Below, one piece after another: positions 18,305 to 28,725 of a stretch of 64,000 bases of DNA. This DNA comes from Thermohalobaculum sp965263335 (GTDB lineage Bacteria; Pseudomonadota; Alphaproteobacteria; Rhodobacterales; Rhodobacteraceae), in contig CBDHHE010000001.1 of NCBI GenBank assembly GCA_965263335.1, positions 2,418,001 to 2,482,000 of the forward strand, in the 5' to 3' direction. The position numbers were made by a program, and so were the translations under genes. Each line of letters begins with the position of its first letter. Position 1 is the stretch's first letter. The notes below the pieces were generated by a model. The model saw nothing but the letters and a program-made list of their open reading frames with translations. It was not told the DNA's origin and searched no databases.

Positions 18305-19195
18305 TTGTTTTGGCCGTCTCACATGCTTTCCCACTTAGCCACGAATTAGGGGCCTTAGCTGTCGGTCAGGGCTGTTTCCCTTTCGACGCCGGACCTTAGC
18401 ACCCGACGTCTGTCTGCCGCATAGTCCTCCCGGGTATTCGGAGTTTGGTTAGGATCAGTAAGCCTGTGGGGCCCCATTACCCATCCAGTGCTCTACCCCC
18501 CGGGGGATACGTGCGACGCTCTACCTAAATAGATTTCGCGGAGAACCAGCTATCTCCAGGTTTGATTGGCCTTTCACCCCTAGGCACAGCTCATCCCGAT
18601 CCTTTTCAACGGATGTGGGTTCGGCCCTCCAGTGCGTGTTACCGCACCTTCAGCCTGGCCATGCCTAGATCACCTGGTTTCGGGTCTAATCCCTCGAACT
18701 CGTCGCCCTGTTCAGACTCGCTTTCGCTGCGCCTACACCTCTTGGCTTAAGCTTGCTCGAGAGACTAAGTCGCTGACCCATTATACAAAAGGTACGTGGT
18801 CACTTGCGCTCCCACTGTTTGTAGGCGTTCGGTTTCAGGGTCTGTTTCACTCCCCTCGTCGGGGTGCTTTTCACCTTTCCCTCACGGTACTGGTTCACTA
18901 TCGGTCGACAAGGAGTACTTAGGCTTGGAGGGTGGTCCCCCCATGTTCAGACAGGATTTCACGTGTCCCGCCCTACTCTAACGGTGGTCCTTTCTGCGGC
19001 TACGGGGCTGTCACCCATCTCGCCCAGCTTCCCAACTGGTTCGCCTTTATAGACCACACGGCCTGGTCCGCGTTCGCTCGCCACTACTAGCGGAGTCTCG
19101 GTTGATGTCCTTTCCTCCAGGTACTGAGATGTTTCAGTTCCCCGGGTTTGCTCTTGAAAGCCTATGTATTCAGCAATCAAGTACCTGGTTAGAAG

Positions 19196-19312
19196 AATTA
19201 TATAGTGCCCTACCATTCGCCACGCTCATTACTTGAGGACGTTTAAAACACTGACCTCAGAGGCCAGCGTCAATCACGTGCTCAAGCAGCGCGAAGCGCG
19301 GTAGCACAAATA
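19196..19312 (-). other. Intervening sequence near 23S helix 9
   Basis: Between the conserved helix-9 flanks (AACCCACCTGAA on the 5' side and CAGGTAC...TGAATACATAGG on the 3' side) about 115 bases of non-conserved sequence are present. They hold a second inverted pair of the hairpin element. Helix-9 insertions are widespread in alphaproteobacteria and release a 5.8S-like fragment. Confidence 0.75.
19207..19307. repeat. Inverted pair of the hairpin element (23S helix 9 insertion)
   Basis: Right copy 19278-19307: GTGCT-CAAGCAG-CGC-GAA-GCG-CGGT-AGCAC, again 30 bases with both stems changed in a compensatory way against the helix-45 copy. Left copy 19207-19240 is on the other strand and more degenerate: GTCCT-CAAGTA-...-GGT-AGGGC. 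Confidence 0.7.
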
Positions 19313-19450
19313 TAACCCTTCTTCAGGTGGGTTGCCCCATTCGGAGATCTCCGGATCAAAGCCTGTTCGCGGCTCCCCGGAGCTTATCGCAGCGTACCAC
19401 GTCCTTCATCGCCTCTTGTCGCCAAGGCATTCACCAAACGCCCTTTTCGC

Positions 19451-19476
19451 GCTTGATCCGATCCAGTGAACGCGCG
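19451..19476 (-). other. 5' arm of the 23S processing stem
   Basis: Pairs with 16393-16418 with a single mismatch and includes the first bases of mature 23S. Confidence 0.85.
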
Positions 19477-19642
19477 GGTCCGGGTTTCGCACGGCGCCGC
19501 TGCCCGGCGCGCCACACGGGCGCGTCTGCAGAAGACCGGCCAAACCGTATCCGCACCTCACCGGGATCAGTTCCCATGGGCCCCCTCGGCAGAAGAGACC
19601 CATTGGTCAGTGCATTAGACTTGGAAAGACTGCCTTTGATCT

Positions 19643-19753
19643 GTCCTGCCGGCTATCGCCTACTTGAGGACGATAGTGTGCTTGGCACGACCCGCGCGCT
19701 GACATCGGAGCGAAGCGAACTTCGTCCTCAAGCAGCCCGGCGGGCGGCAGGAC
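19643..19753. repeat. Inverted pair of the hairpin element in the 16S-23S spacer
   Basis: Right copy 19724-19753: GTCCT-CAAGCAG-CCC-GGC-GGG-CGGC-AGGAC (30 bases). Left copy 19643-19671 on the other strand: GTCCT-CAAGTAG-GCGATAGC-CGGC-AGGAC. Complementarity extends outward (GCCTTTG at about 19633 against CAAAGGC at about 19757). It lies between tRNA-Ile and the 23S 5' end. Confidence 0.75.
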
Positions 19754-19821
19754 ACCCAAAGGCGTCTCGTGTTTCTCTCTCTTCACGATGTCAAAGACCT
19801 CGAAAGGTCCTAAAGAATATC

Positions 19822-19898
<77 letters not shown>

Positions 19899-20133
19899 CT
19901 GATGCCCCCGCCGGCGGCAGGGCATCACGCGTGCGGCAGACGTTTCCAGCGGAAACGGCGAGAGCACGCCCGTTTCAGAATAAACTGCCCGCGCGTTGCG
20001 CAGTGCGCACCGGCACGCGTCCCGCCCCGCAGACACAGGCCTTCGCAGGGATCGCCACGCGCCCCCCGTGCCACGCCGCGCGGGCAGCAGCCGGCATCCC
20101 GCCAGCCGCCTCCCGCGGTGCGGAAAGCCCTGT

Positions 20134-20209
20134 TGGTGGAGCCTACCGGGATCGAACCGGTGACCCCCTGCTTGCAAAGCAGGTGCTCTCCCAGCTGAGC
20201 TAAGGCCCC
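20134..20209 (-). tRNA. tRNA-Ala (UGC)
   Basis: 76 bases with encoded CCA. The 5' end is GGGGCCTTAGCTCAGCTGGG and the anticodon loop TTTGCAA gives UGC. It is the first spacer tRNA after 16S, which reverses the usual Ile-Ala order. Confidence 0.96.
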
Positions 20210-20366
20210 GATTGATCGAAGATCTCGTGCGCATGGCAACGCCGCCCGCAGGCGGTCTGCGCATCATTGACTGTCGAAGGGATATGAGGACGGTCTGCAT
20301 CCGGTATGCCCCCGAAGGGGCTGCCAAGATCGGCCGCCAGGAAAGCAGGCTTTCCAATGGTGACCT

Positions 20367-21837
<1,471 letters not shown>

Positions 21838-22154
21838 GAAACGGAGCAAGCTCCGTCCTTGACGTTCGAACCGTCGCACATCATCGCTCCCGAAAGACGC
21901 AAAGCCGCCACAAGGACTGCAATGCCCCAAAAGGGAACGAGAACGACCCATCATCGGTTACCAAGCCAAAGCCCAACAACCTAGGGTGTCGATATACCAA
22001 CGATCCGCGTCGCATGGACACAAACCGCCCGCATATCCCTTCGTCATAATCACATCTCAATGAGCGAGGCGAAAAAAAGACCGCGGCCCGGTTTCCCGGT
22101 CCATTCGCTGCCCGTTTTCGCCTGAGTGCCGACGTCGTTCCGTCAGCCCGCCGG
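21838..22154 (-). other. rRNA operon leader
   Basis: About 315 bases between the rrn promoter and 16S. It holds the palindrome ACGGAGCAAGCTCCGT (21841-21856) immediately before the 16S 5' end, a likely processing hairpin. I could not assign a clear boxA. No coding gene is seen. Confidence 0.6.
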
Positions 22155-22183
22155 ATGTATGCCAGCGGCCTAGCGCTTGTCAA
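22155..22183 (-). promoter_or_regulatory. rRNA operon promoter
   Basis: On the minus strand a perfect TTGACA (22178-22183) is followed after 17 bases by ATACAT (22155-22160), about 315 bases upstream of 16S. A second TTGACA at 22233-22238 has no good -10. Both lie just after the stop of the glycosyltransferase gene. Confidence 0.6.
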
Positions 22184-22234
22184 CACTGAAAACCCCGTTG
22201 CTGCCAAAAAACCGTCATCTTCGTCGCAGCGCTG

Positions 22235-23080
22235 TCAACGATGTGTCGTCGTGCCATCACGCTCGAGCATCTTGGCAATGCGCAACGTTCGGGCGAACGC
22301 TGCCGTGAGCGCGAAGACAAACCCCTTCCATCCACCGGTGAAGTGCCTGCGCAGAAGGTAAAACTTCAAGAAGGCCACCGGCATCTCGAGCGGCAACCTC
22401 AACAACAGCTGCCAGCGCGGACGAATCCGCCCCTCGGCGGCCGCAAAGGATGAATAGGCGTTCTCCTTCTCGACGAAGTGATGCAGCGAGACCAGCGGAT
22501 GGTGATGAATCGGCGCCCGCAACTGGCGGGCCGGCACGGACAGCTCGACCCGGTCGAACAGCGGATGGTCGCGATACCCACCGACGCTGCGGTGATAGAA
22601 GCGCACGACGTTGTAATCGTTTGCCAGGAAGCGCGGCTGCAGATCGCCGGGATACACATTGAGGATCCGGATCTTCCAGCCGCCGGGAGCGACGCCAGAT
22701 CCAACAAGACGGCCAATCTCCTCAGCGAGCGCTGGCGTGACCACCTCGTCGGCATCCACATTCAGCAGCCAGTCGTGCCGGCAGAGACCTTCTGCGAAGA
22801 CCTTCTGAGGTCCGTACCCCTCCCACGCGCGGTACACCACCTTGGCGCCCCGGCCTTGGGCAATGTCGCAAGTGGCATCGGTTGAGCCTGAATCTACCAC
22901 CACCACTTCATCGGCCCACGAAAGCGCATCCAGCGTGCGCGCAATCCGGGCTTCCTCGTTCCGGGTGATCAAGAATGCCGACAGCCGAACGCTCACCGAC
23001 GCGAACCGCAGAGGTGTTGCCTCAACCCCGAGAGGATCTTCGGTTTGTGGAATTTGCCGGGCATGGCCGTCGCTGCCCAC
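22235..23080 (-). CDS. Family 2 glycosyltransferase (lipopolysaccharide core WaaE/KdtX type)
   Basis: 281 residues at most; the conserved domain starts at 'LSAFLITRNEEARIARTLDAL' so the true start may be some 25 codons inside. GT-A features are 'VVVVDSGSTDAT' and the metal-binding 'LLNVDADEVV' (DxD). 'FYHRSVGGYRDHPLFDRVEL' and 'HHHPLVSLHHFVEKENAYS' are typical of the WaaE/KdtX subgroup that adds a sugar to the LPS inner core. It acts at the cytoplasmic face of the inner membrane. It ends just upstream of the rrn promoter and reads toward the rRNA genes. Confidence 0.88.
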   Translation of the reverse strand: MGSDGHARQIPQTEDPLGVEATPLRFASVSVRLSAFLITRNEEARIARTLDALSWADEVVVVDSGSTDATCDIAQGRGAKVVYRAWEGYGPQKVFAEGLCRHDWLLNVDADEVVTPALAEEIGRLVGSGVAPGGWKIRILNVYPGDLQPRFLANDYNVVRFYHRSVGGYRDHPLFDRVELSVPARQLRAPIHHHPLVSLHHFVEKENAYSSFAAAEGRIRPRWQLLLRLPLEMPVAFLKFYLLRRHFTGGWKGFVFALTAAFARTLRIAKMLERDGTTTHR

Positions 23081-23309
23081 GACTTGAAAAAAGACACTGC
23101 CACAGCGGTATCATGGCAGCGCAAATGCAGGCAAGCACTGCAGCGCAACAACCGGGTCGATAGACCGCACCCGAAATGGATTGATTTGCAGCGCAACATG
23201 CTAAAGAACGCGCGCCGTAACTCCCGGCTCACTCGCGCGCCACGGCCCGCAATCCAAGTCGGCAACCCAGTGCACTCCGCGCGACAAGCATTTACCAAGG
23301 CGTACCCAG

Positions 23310-25010
23310 ATGCTCAGCAACATTCAGCCTATTCCTGAACTCTACGTCTCGGCCGACAGTGCCGAGAAACTCAAGCGCGAGGCCGGAGACCTTGTCTCGT
23401 GGGACCTTACCGCGCGCCAGCTGTGTGATCTCGAGCTCCTGATGAATGGCGGTTTTCATCCGCTGAACGGTTTTCTCGGCAAGGCTGACTACGACAACGT
23501 GGTCGAGAACATGCGGCTCGCCGATGGCACGTTCTGGCCGATGCCGATCAATCTGGAAGTCTCCCAGGAGTTTGCCGACAAGGTCGAAGCCGGCCAGGAC
23601 ATCGCGCTGCGCGACTCGGAAGGCGTGATTCTCGCCATAATGTCGATCAACGACAAGTGGACACCCGACAAGTCGATCGAAGCCGAGAAAGTGTTCGGGG
23701 CAGACGATCTTGCCCATCCGGCCGTGAACTACCTCCACAACGATGCGGGACCGGTCTATCTCGGCGGTCCGGTGATCGGCATCAATCCGCCGACGCATTA
23801 CGACTACAAATCACGCCGCGACACACCGAACGAGCTGCGGGCCTTCTTCCGCAAGCTCGGCTGGCGGCGCATCGTCGCCTTCCAGACACGCAATCCGCTG
23901 CACCGCGCGCACCAGGAACTCACGTTCCGTGCCGCCAAGGAGGCGCAGGCGAACCTGATCATCCACCCCGTCGTCGGGATGACCAAGCCGGGCGACATCG
24001 ACCACTTCACACGCGTGCGCTGCTACGAGGCGGTGCTCGACAAGTACCCGTCAGCGACCACGCACTTGAGCCTTCTGAACCTTGCCATGCGCATGGCCGG
24101 ACCGCGTGAGGCAGCCTGGCATGGCCTGATCAGACGCAACCACGGCTGCACGCACTTCATCGTCGGCCGCGATCACGCGGGTCCCGGCAAGAACTCAAAA
24201 GGTGAGGACTTCTACGGCCCCTACGACGCGCAGGAGCTGTTCCTGAAGCACGCCGACGAGATCGGCATCGAGATGGTGCCGTTCAAGCACATGGTCTATG
24301 TTCAGGAACGTGCCGAATACCAGCCTGCCGACGAGGTCGCCAAGGACGCCACCGTCCTCAACATCTCCGGCACCGAGCTGCGCCGGCGCCTTTCCGAAGG
24401 GCTCGAGATCCCGGACTGGTTCTCGTTTCCGGAGGTCGTCACCGAACTGCGCCGCACCAAGCCTCCGCGCTCGGAACAGGGCTTCACCGTCTTCTTCACC
24501 GGGCTCTCCGGCTCCGGCAAGTCGACCATCGCCAACGCACTGATGGTCAAGCTGATGGAAGCGGGCGGGCGGCCTGTCACCCTGCTGGACGGCGACGTTG
24601 TGCGCAAACACCTCTCCTCGGAACTCGGCTTCTCGAAAGAACACCGCGACATCAACATCCGGCGGATCGGTTATGTTGCGTCCGAGATCACCAAGAACGG
24701 CGGCATCGCGATCTGCGCGCCGATCGCACCATACACCTCGACCCGGCGGTCGGTCCGCGAGATGATCGAGGCCTTCGGCGCGTTCGTGGAGGTCCATGTC
24801 GCAACCTCTCTCGAGGAATGTGAGCGGCGCGACCGCAAGGGCCTCTATCGGCTGGCCCGCGAAGGTAAGATCAAGGAGTTCACCGGCATCTCGGACCCCT
24901 ACGAAGCCCCGGAGAAGCCCGAGCTCAAGCTCGACACCGAGTCCGTTGACCCGGATCACTGCGCGCATCAGGTGATCCTGAAACTCGAAAGCCTCGGCCT
25001 GATCGACTGA
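23310..25010 (+). CDS. Bifunctional sulfate adenylyltransferase / adenylylsulfate kinase
   Basis: 566 residues in two enzymes. Residues 1-385 are a homo-oligomeric-type ATP sulfurylase (PUA-like N-domain, then QTRNPLHRAH at 192-201 and GRDHAGPG at about 287-294) that makes APS from sulfate and ATP. Residues 390-566 are APS kinase, with P-loop GLSGSGKST at about 397-405 and 'DGDVVRKHLSSELGFSKEHRDINIRRIGYVA', which makes PAPS. This differs from the CysD/CysN plus CysC system of enteric bacteria and resembles the fused enzyme of many Rhodobacterales. The product serves assimilatory sulfate reduction or sulfation. No riboswitch is evident in the 229 bases upstream. Confidence 0.95.
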   Translation: MLSNIQPIPELYVSADSAEKLKREAGDLVSWDLTARQLCDLELLMNGGFHPLNGFLGKADYDNVVENMRLADGTFWPMPINLEVSQEFADKVEAGQDIALRDSEGVILAIMSINDKWTPDKSIEAEKVFGADDLAHPAVNYLHNDAGPVYLGGPVIGINPPTHYDYKSRRDTPNELRAFFRKLGWRRIVAFQTRNPLHRAHQELTFRAAKEAQANLIIHPVVGMTKPGDIDHFTRVRCYEAVLDKYPSATTHLSLLNLAMRMAGPREAAWHGLIRRNHGCTHFIVGRDHAGPGKNSKGEDFYGPYDAQELFLKHADEIGIEMVPFKHMVYVQERAEYQPADEVAKDATVLNISGTELRRRLSEGLEIPDWFSFPEVVTELRRTKPPRSEQGFTVFFTGLSGSGKSTIANALMVKLMEAGGRPVTLLDGDVVRKHLSSELGFSKEHRDINIRRIGYVASEITKNGGIAICAPIAPYTSTRRSVREMIEAFGAFVEVHVATSLEECERRDRKGLYRLAREGKIKEFTGISDPYEAPEKPELKLDTESVDPDHCAHQVILKLESLGLID

Positions 25011-25136
25011 GCCTGGACGGGTTGCATCCGGCATCTGCAACCCGAGCCGGTTTGCACCTCGGCGCGCGGCATGACACACTGTGTCGCGCGCTGTCATCTG
25101 CGGGTGGTCGCGCTTCGAACTCATGAGCGCCCCCTT

Positions 25137-25556
25137 ATGAAGCCTGTCAAATTCCACGCACTGATCGTTCTCATCGCATGCAGCATCTTGGGTGGACCAA
25201 AGGCGCTTGCTGCGGACACCGGACTCACGTCTTCAAGGGAAATCCTGCATCTCCTTCGGCAGGATACGTTCCTGTTGACCGACTGCGAAAAAGCCTTCGA
25301 CGCCTTCTGGAAGGTTTTCCGAGGCGAAGGCGAAAAGGGGCTGCTCCGTGATCCCTCCTCTCCGGACGGCACGGCAATCTTCGGATACGGCAACCTCGAC
25401 GCGGCCCCGATGCTGCCTGCGGCACTGGCAGCCTGTGCGGAACAGACCGGACGTCCCGGCGGCGCAGTGGTTGACGCCCTCGCCGAACGGGAACGGCGCA
25501 AACTGCGGCGAACCGCACAACACAAGGCATCGATCAAGCTGCTTAAGGGCTTCTGA
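25137..25556 (+). CDS. Hypothetical secreted protein
   Basis: 139 residues. I start at the ATG at 25137 because it opens a clean signal peptide (KFHALIVLIACSILGG... cut after ALAA, near residue 25). The mature part is a small helical domain with two cysteines ('LLTDCEKAFDAFWKVFRG', 'ALAACAEQTGRPGG') and a basic tail. I do not recognise the family. It lies 48 bases before the alpha/beta-hydrolase gene and may be co-transcribed. Confidence 0.6.
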   Translation: MKPVKFHALIVLIACSILGGPKALAADTGLTSSREILHLLRQDTFLLTDCEKAFDAFWKVFRGEGEKGLLRDPSSPDGTAIFGYGNLDAAPMLPAALAACAEQTGRPGGAVVDALAERERRKLRRTAQHKASIKLLKGF

Positions 25557-25603
25557 CCCATGCCATTCGACCTTGGGCACAGACACTCCGGGAGCCGAAA
25601 CTG

Positions 25604-26407
25604 ATGCGGTCTTCAGTCGAGACGCACATGCTCGCCGGTGTCGCCGCCGACGGTTTGATGCAGATCCACGTCCATGTGCCGGAGGCTCCCGTCGGCATCG
25701 CCCTGATCGCACACGGACGCAATGGTGGTGCCGAGCAGAACCACATCCGGCCGATCACCGCCGCTTGCCTGGCGCACAATCTTGTCGCGGTGGTGCCCGA
25801 CCTCTGCAACTCTGCAGGCAATGACGCCGCCGGAGAAAAATCCGCGTTCACGATGGCGGGGCATGTCGCCGATCTCTCGGCCGTCTTGCAATGGCTGAAC
25901 CCGGACGCCCCTGCGCCGCGCGCGGGCGGGTGGGTCGCCCCGCCCTTTGCCACCGGCGCTGATCTCGCCGGGGAGCGCGCGGCGCCAGTCCTGATCGGCC
26001 ACAGCATGGGCGCCTACGCGACATGCCGCCTCGCGGGTGCGCCCGATCAACCAGAACCGCGGGGTCTGCTCGCGATATCGCCGGTTCGTTCGGGACCGGC
26101 CCTGCTCGAGGCGCGGCACACGATGGGACCGAAGGCCATCGCCGCCTTGCAACGCGAGTTGCCGCATGCCTTTGAGGAGTGGCCGGATCACGATCTGGCA
26201 CCCTTGCTTCCTGAGATTGCCTGCCCCTCTGCCGTGATCGTCGGTGCGCGAGACACGATCACCACGCCGAAAGACGCCTGGACACTGGCCCGAGCCCTGT
26301 CTGACTGCGTCCGCTTCGATGTACTGCCGGGCGAGCACCACTGCCCACTTGGCGATGCCTACGCCACAAGCATTGCCACATCGCTCGAGCTCATTCTGGC
26401 GCGGTAG
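25604..26407 (+). CDS. Alpha/beta-hydrolase family protein
   Basis: 267 residues, cytosolic. The nucleophile elbow is GHSMG ('APVLIGHSMGAYATCRLAG'), the acid is probably Asp in 'VIVGARDTITTPKDAW', and the His is in 'GEHHCPLGD', giving a complete Ser-Asp-His triad. 'IALIAHGRNGGAEQNH' forms the oxyanion side. It resembles dienelactone-hydrolase-like serine hydrolases; the substrate is unknown. It converges with the GH3 gene, their stops 14 bases apart. Confidence 0.8.
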   Translation: MRSSVETHMLAGVAADGLMQIHVHVPEAPVGIALIAHGRNGGAEQNHIRPITAACLAHNLVAVVPDLCNSAGNDAAGEKSAFTMAGHVADLSAVLQWLNPDAPAPRAGGWVAPPFATGADLAGERAAPVLIGHSMGAYATCRLAGAPDQPEPRGLLAISPVRSGPALLEARHTMGPKAIAALQRELPHAFEEWPDHDLAPLLPEIACPSAVIVGARDTITTPKDAWTLARALSDCVRFDVLPGEHHCPLGDAYATSIATSLELILAR

Positions 26408-26421
26408 CTCGGGGTATCGGC

Positions 26422-28707
26422 TCACGCCGACCAGTTGATCTCGACGGTTTGCGTATCACGCGAGTTCGGCCCGACATGCAGCAGGAACGTGCCCGGATCC
26501 CACACCCGCTGCAGGCTCTCGACCGAGTCTCCCAGAAGGTAAGAAAGAGCATCCCGCTCTATTGCGAATGTCACCTCCCGCTCACCGCCAGGCGGCAGAT
26601 GCACCCGTTCGAAGTCCTTCAGTTCGCGCATCGGTCGCGTGATGCGCGCAACCGGATCCGTGACGTAGAGCTGCACCACCTCGGATCCCGGGCGCAAGCC
26701 CGTGTTCGCGATCGTGATCCTGAGGATCGCGCGATCATCTGTCGATGCCAGATGCGTCTTGTCGACGACCGGAGTGCGCCACTCCATGCATGCGTAGCCA
26801 AGCCCGAACCCGAACGGGTACAGGCCCGTCGCAGGCGGGATGTTGTCGGGCAGATCGATATAGCCTGCCTTGAACTTCTGCACCCGGTTCGGCCATGGAC
26901 GCCCGGTTGGCTCCGATGCGTGATGCACGGGCACCTGCCCCGTTCGCGCAGGCATCGCTGCGGCCAACCGACCGCCAGGCTCGACCCTTCCCGTGAGGAC
27001 ATCGGCGATCCCGTTACCCGTCTCGGTCCCTCCGAACCAGGCGAACAGGATCGCATCCGCGAGCGCGTGCTCCTGCTCCAACGCCAGCGGGCGCCCCGCA
27101 AGGACCACCAGAACGAGAGGACGCCCGGTCTCGGCCAGTGCCCTGACGAGGCGCTGCTGGGGGGCGGGCAACTCCAGACTGGTGCGCGACGAGGATTCGC
27201 CCGAATGCTCCTTTGCCTCACCAACGACGGCCACGACGACATCCGCCGCTTTCGCCGCTGCCACCGCCTCGACAATCATGTCGTCAGAGGATCGCTCGTC
27301 GAGAAACACGGTCTGCCCATGCACATTGAGCCTTTTGGCCAGAGCCAGGTCGTCCACCAGATCCGCGCCCTTGCAGCAGGTGATCTCACCCGTATGCACG
27401 GCCGCCAGTCCCTCGCGAATGGTGACGGCCTGCCGGGGATCACCCGCAACCGCCCAGGTGCCAAGCATGTTGGTCCGGTCATCCGCCATTGCACCGATCA
27501 ATGCGACCCTTGCACCGTCTGCGATCGGAAGAACGTCATCGTTCTTGAGAAGCACCGCACTTTCGGCCACGGCGCGCCGCGCCAGGCTCCTGTGCTCGGC
27601 CGTCAGCGCGGTGTTGCCCGCCCGGGCCTCATCGCAGTACCGAAACGGATCATCGAGCAGGCCGAGGCGGGCTTTCAACGAAAGCACCCGGCGGCAGGCC
27701 TCGTCGATCGCGGACCGCATGTCTTCCGCATGCAGCTCAAGTCCGGCTTCGGGATCATCGAGACCATCCTCCGCAAGTGCCGACAGGCAGGCGAGGTAGT
27801 CCTCACCCACCATATCCATGTCGACACCCGCCAGAAGCGCCTGAGCCACAATGCTCGCGCGATCACCGATTCCGTGGGCGGTCAGCTCCTGTACGCCGGT
27901 ATAGTCCGACACGACCAGCCCCTCGAACCCTGCGGTCTGGCGCAACCAGCCATTGATCAGCGGGCCATGGGCGTGCATCGGGCGCTTGTTCACCGCATTG
28001 AACGACACCATCACCGAGCCAGCGCCCGCCGCGATGCCGGCGTGGAAAGGCGCGGCGTAGACACCGATCAACTCTTCGGGGCCGAGGCTCGCATTGTCAT
28101 ACTCCCGCCCCCCGGCAGGTGCCCCATAGGCAATGAAGTGCTTCAGGCAGGCCACCACCGTATCCAGCGCGGCCGGAGCGCTGCCCTGGAATCCCCGGAC
28201 CATTGCGGCTGCATATCGCCCCGCGAGGCAGGGATCCTCACCGGGGCTTTCGGCAACCCTGCCCCAGCGCGGATCGCGCGCGATGTCGATCATCGGCGCA
28301 TAGACCTGGTTGATACCCTCTGCGGCGGCTTCGATCGCAGCGATCCGTGCGACGTCGTGCCAGAGCGCGTCATCCCATGCACAGGCAAGACCGATCGGCA
28401 GCGGAAAGATGGTCCGATGGCCATGAATCACATCTTCAGCGAACAGGAGCGGGATGCCATGTCGAGAACCTGCAACCGCGCGCTCTTGCCAGGCCCGCAC
28501 GGAGCGCACGGACTTCGTGCCGAACAGGGCGCCGAGTTCGCCATTTGCGAGACGCGCTTCGATGTTGCGCACGGCGGGGCTGCCCGTGTCCGGTCCCTCG
28601 CCCGCGCTGAGAAGATTGAGCTGCCCGATCTTTTCGGCAAGCGTCATCTGCGCCATCAGCGCGTCAACCCGAGCCGAGATGCCAGTCGCGTCGCCGGACC
28701 CGCCCAT
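26422..28707 (-). CDS. Glycoside hydrolase family 3 beta-glucosidase (BglX-like)
   Basis: 761 residues in the usual three-domain order: GH3 barrel, alpha/beta sandwich and C-terminal fibronectin-like domain. The catalytic nucleophile is Asp268 in 'VVSDYTG', with the substrate-binding 'KHF' at 189-191 and 'DPRWGR' at 145-150. The C-terminal 'YPFGFGLGYACMEW' and 'GSEVVQLYVTDP' are standard. No signal peptide is seen at the chosen start, so it appears cytosolic, unlike periplasmic BglX. It starts 18 bases after the ABC gene and is likely in the same operon, suggesting import and hydrolysis of a glycoside, though the ABC type argues for a peptide-like substrate. Confidence 0.92.
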   Translation of the reverse strand: MGGSGDATGISARVDALMAQMTLAEKIGQLNLLSAGEGPDTGSPAVRNIEARLANGELGALFGTKSVRSVRAWQERAVAGSRHGIPLLFAEDVIHGHRTIFPLPIGLACAWDDALWHDVARIAAIEAAAEGINQVYAPMIDIARDPRWGRVAESPGEDPCLAGRYAAAMVRGFQGSAPAALDTVVACLKHFIAYGAPAGGREYDNASLGPEELIGVYAAPFHAGIAAGAGSVMVSFNAVNKRPMHAHGPLINGWLRQTAGFEGLVVSDYTGVQELTAHGIGDRASIVAQALLAGVDMDMVGEDYLACLSALAEDGLDDPEAGLELHAEDMRSAIDEACRRVLSLKARLGLLDDPFRYCDEARAGNTALTAEHRSLARRAVAESAVLLKNDDVLPIADGARVALIGAMADDRTNMLGTWAVAGDPRQAVTIREGLAAVHTGEITCCKGADLVDDLALAKRLNVHGQTVFLDERSSDDMIVEAVAAAKAADVVVAVVGEAKEHSGESSSRTSLELPAPQQRLVRALAETGRPLVLVVLAGRPLALEQEHALADAILFAWFGGTETGNGIADVLTGRVEPGGRLAAAMPARTGQVPVHHASEPTGRPWPNRVQKFKAGYIDLPDNIPPATGLYPFGFGLGYACMEWRTPVVDKTHLASTDDRAILRITIANTGLRPGSEVVQLYVTDPVARITRPMRELKDFERVHLPPGGEREVTFAIERDALSYLLGDSVESLQRVWDPGTFLLHVGPNSRDTQTVEINWSA

Positions 28708-28725
28708 GCCGCCTGTCCGCTGTGC

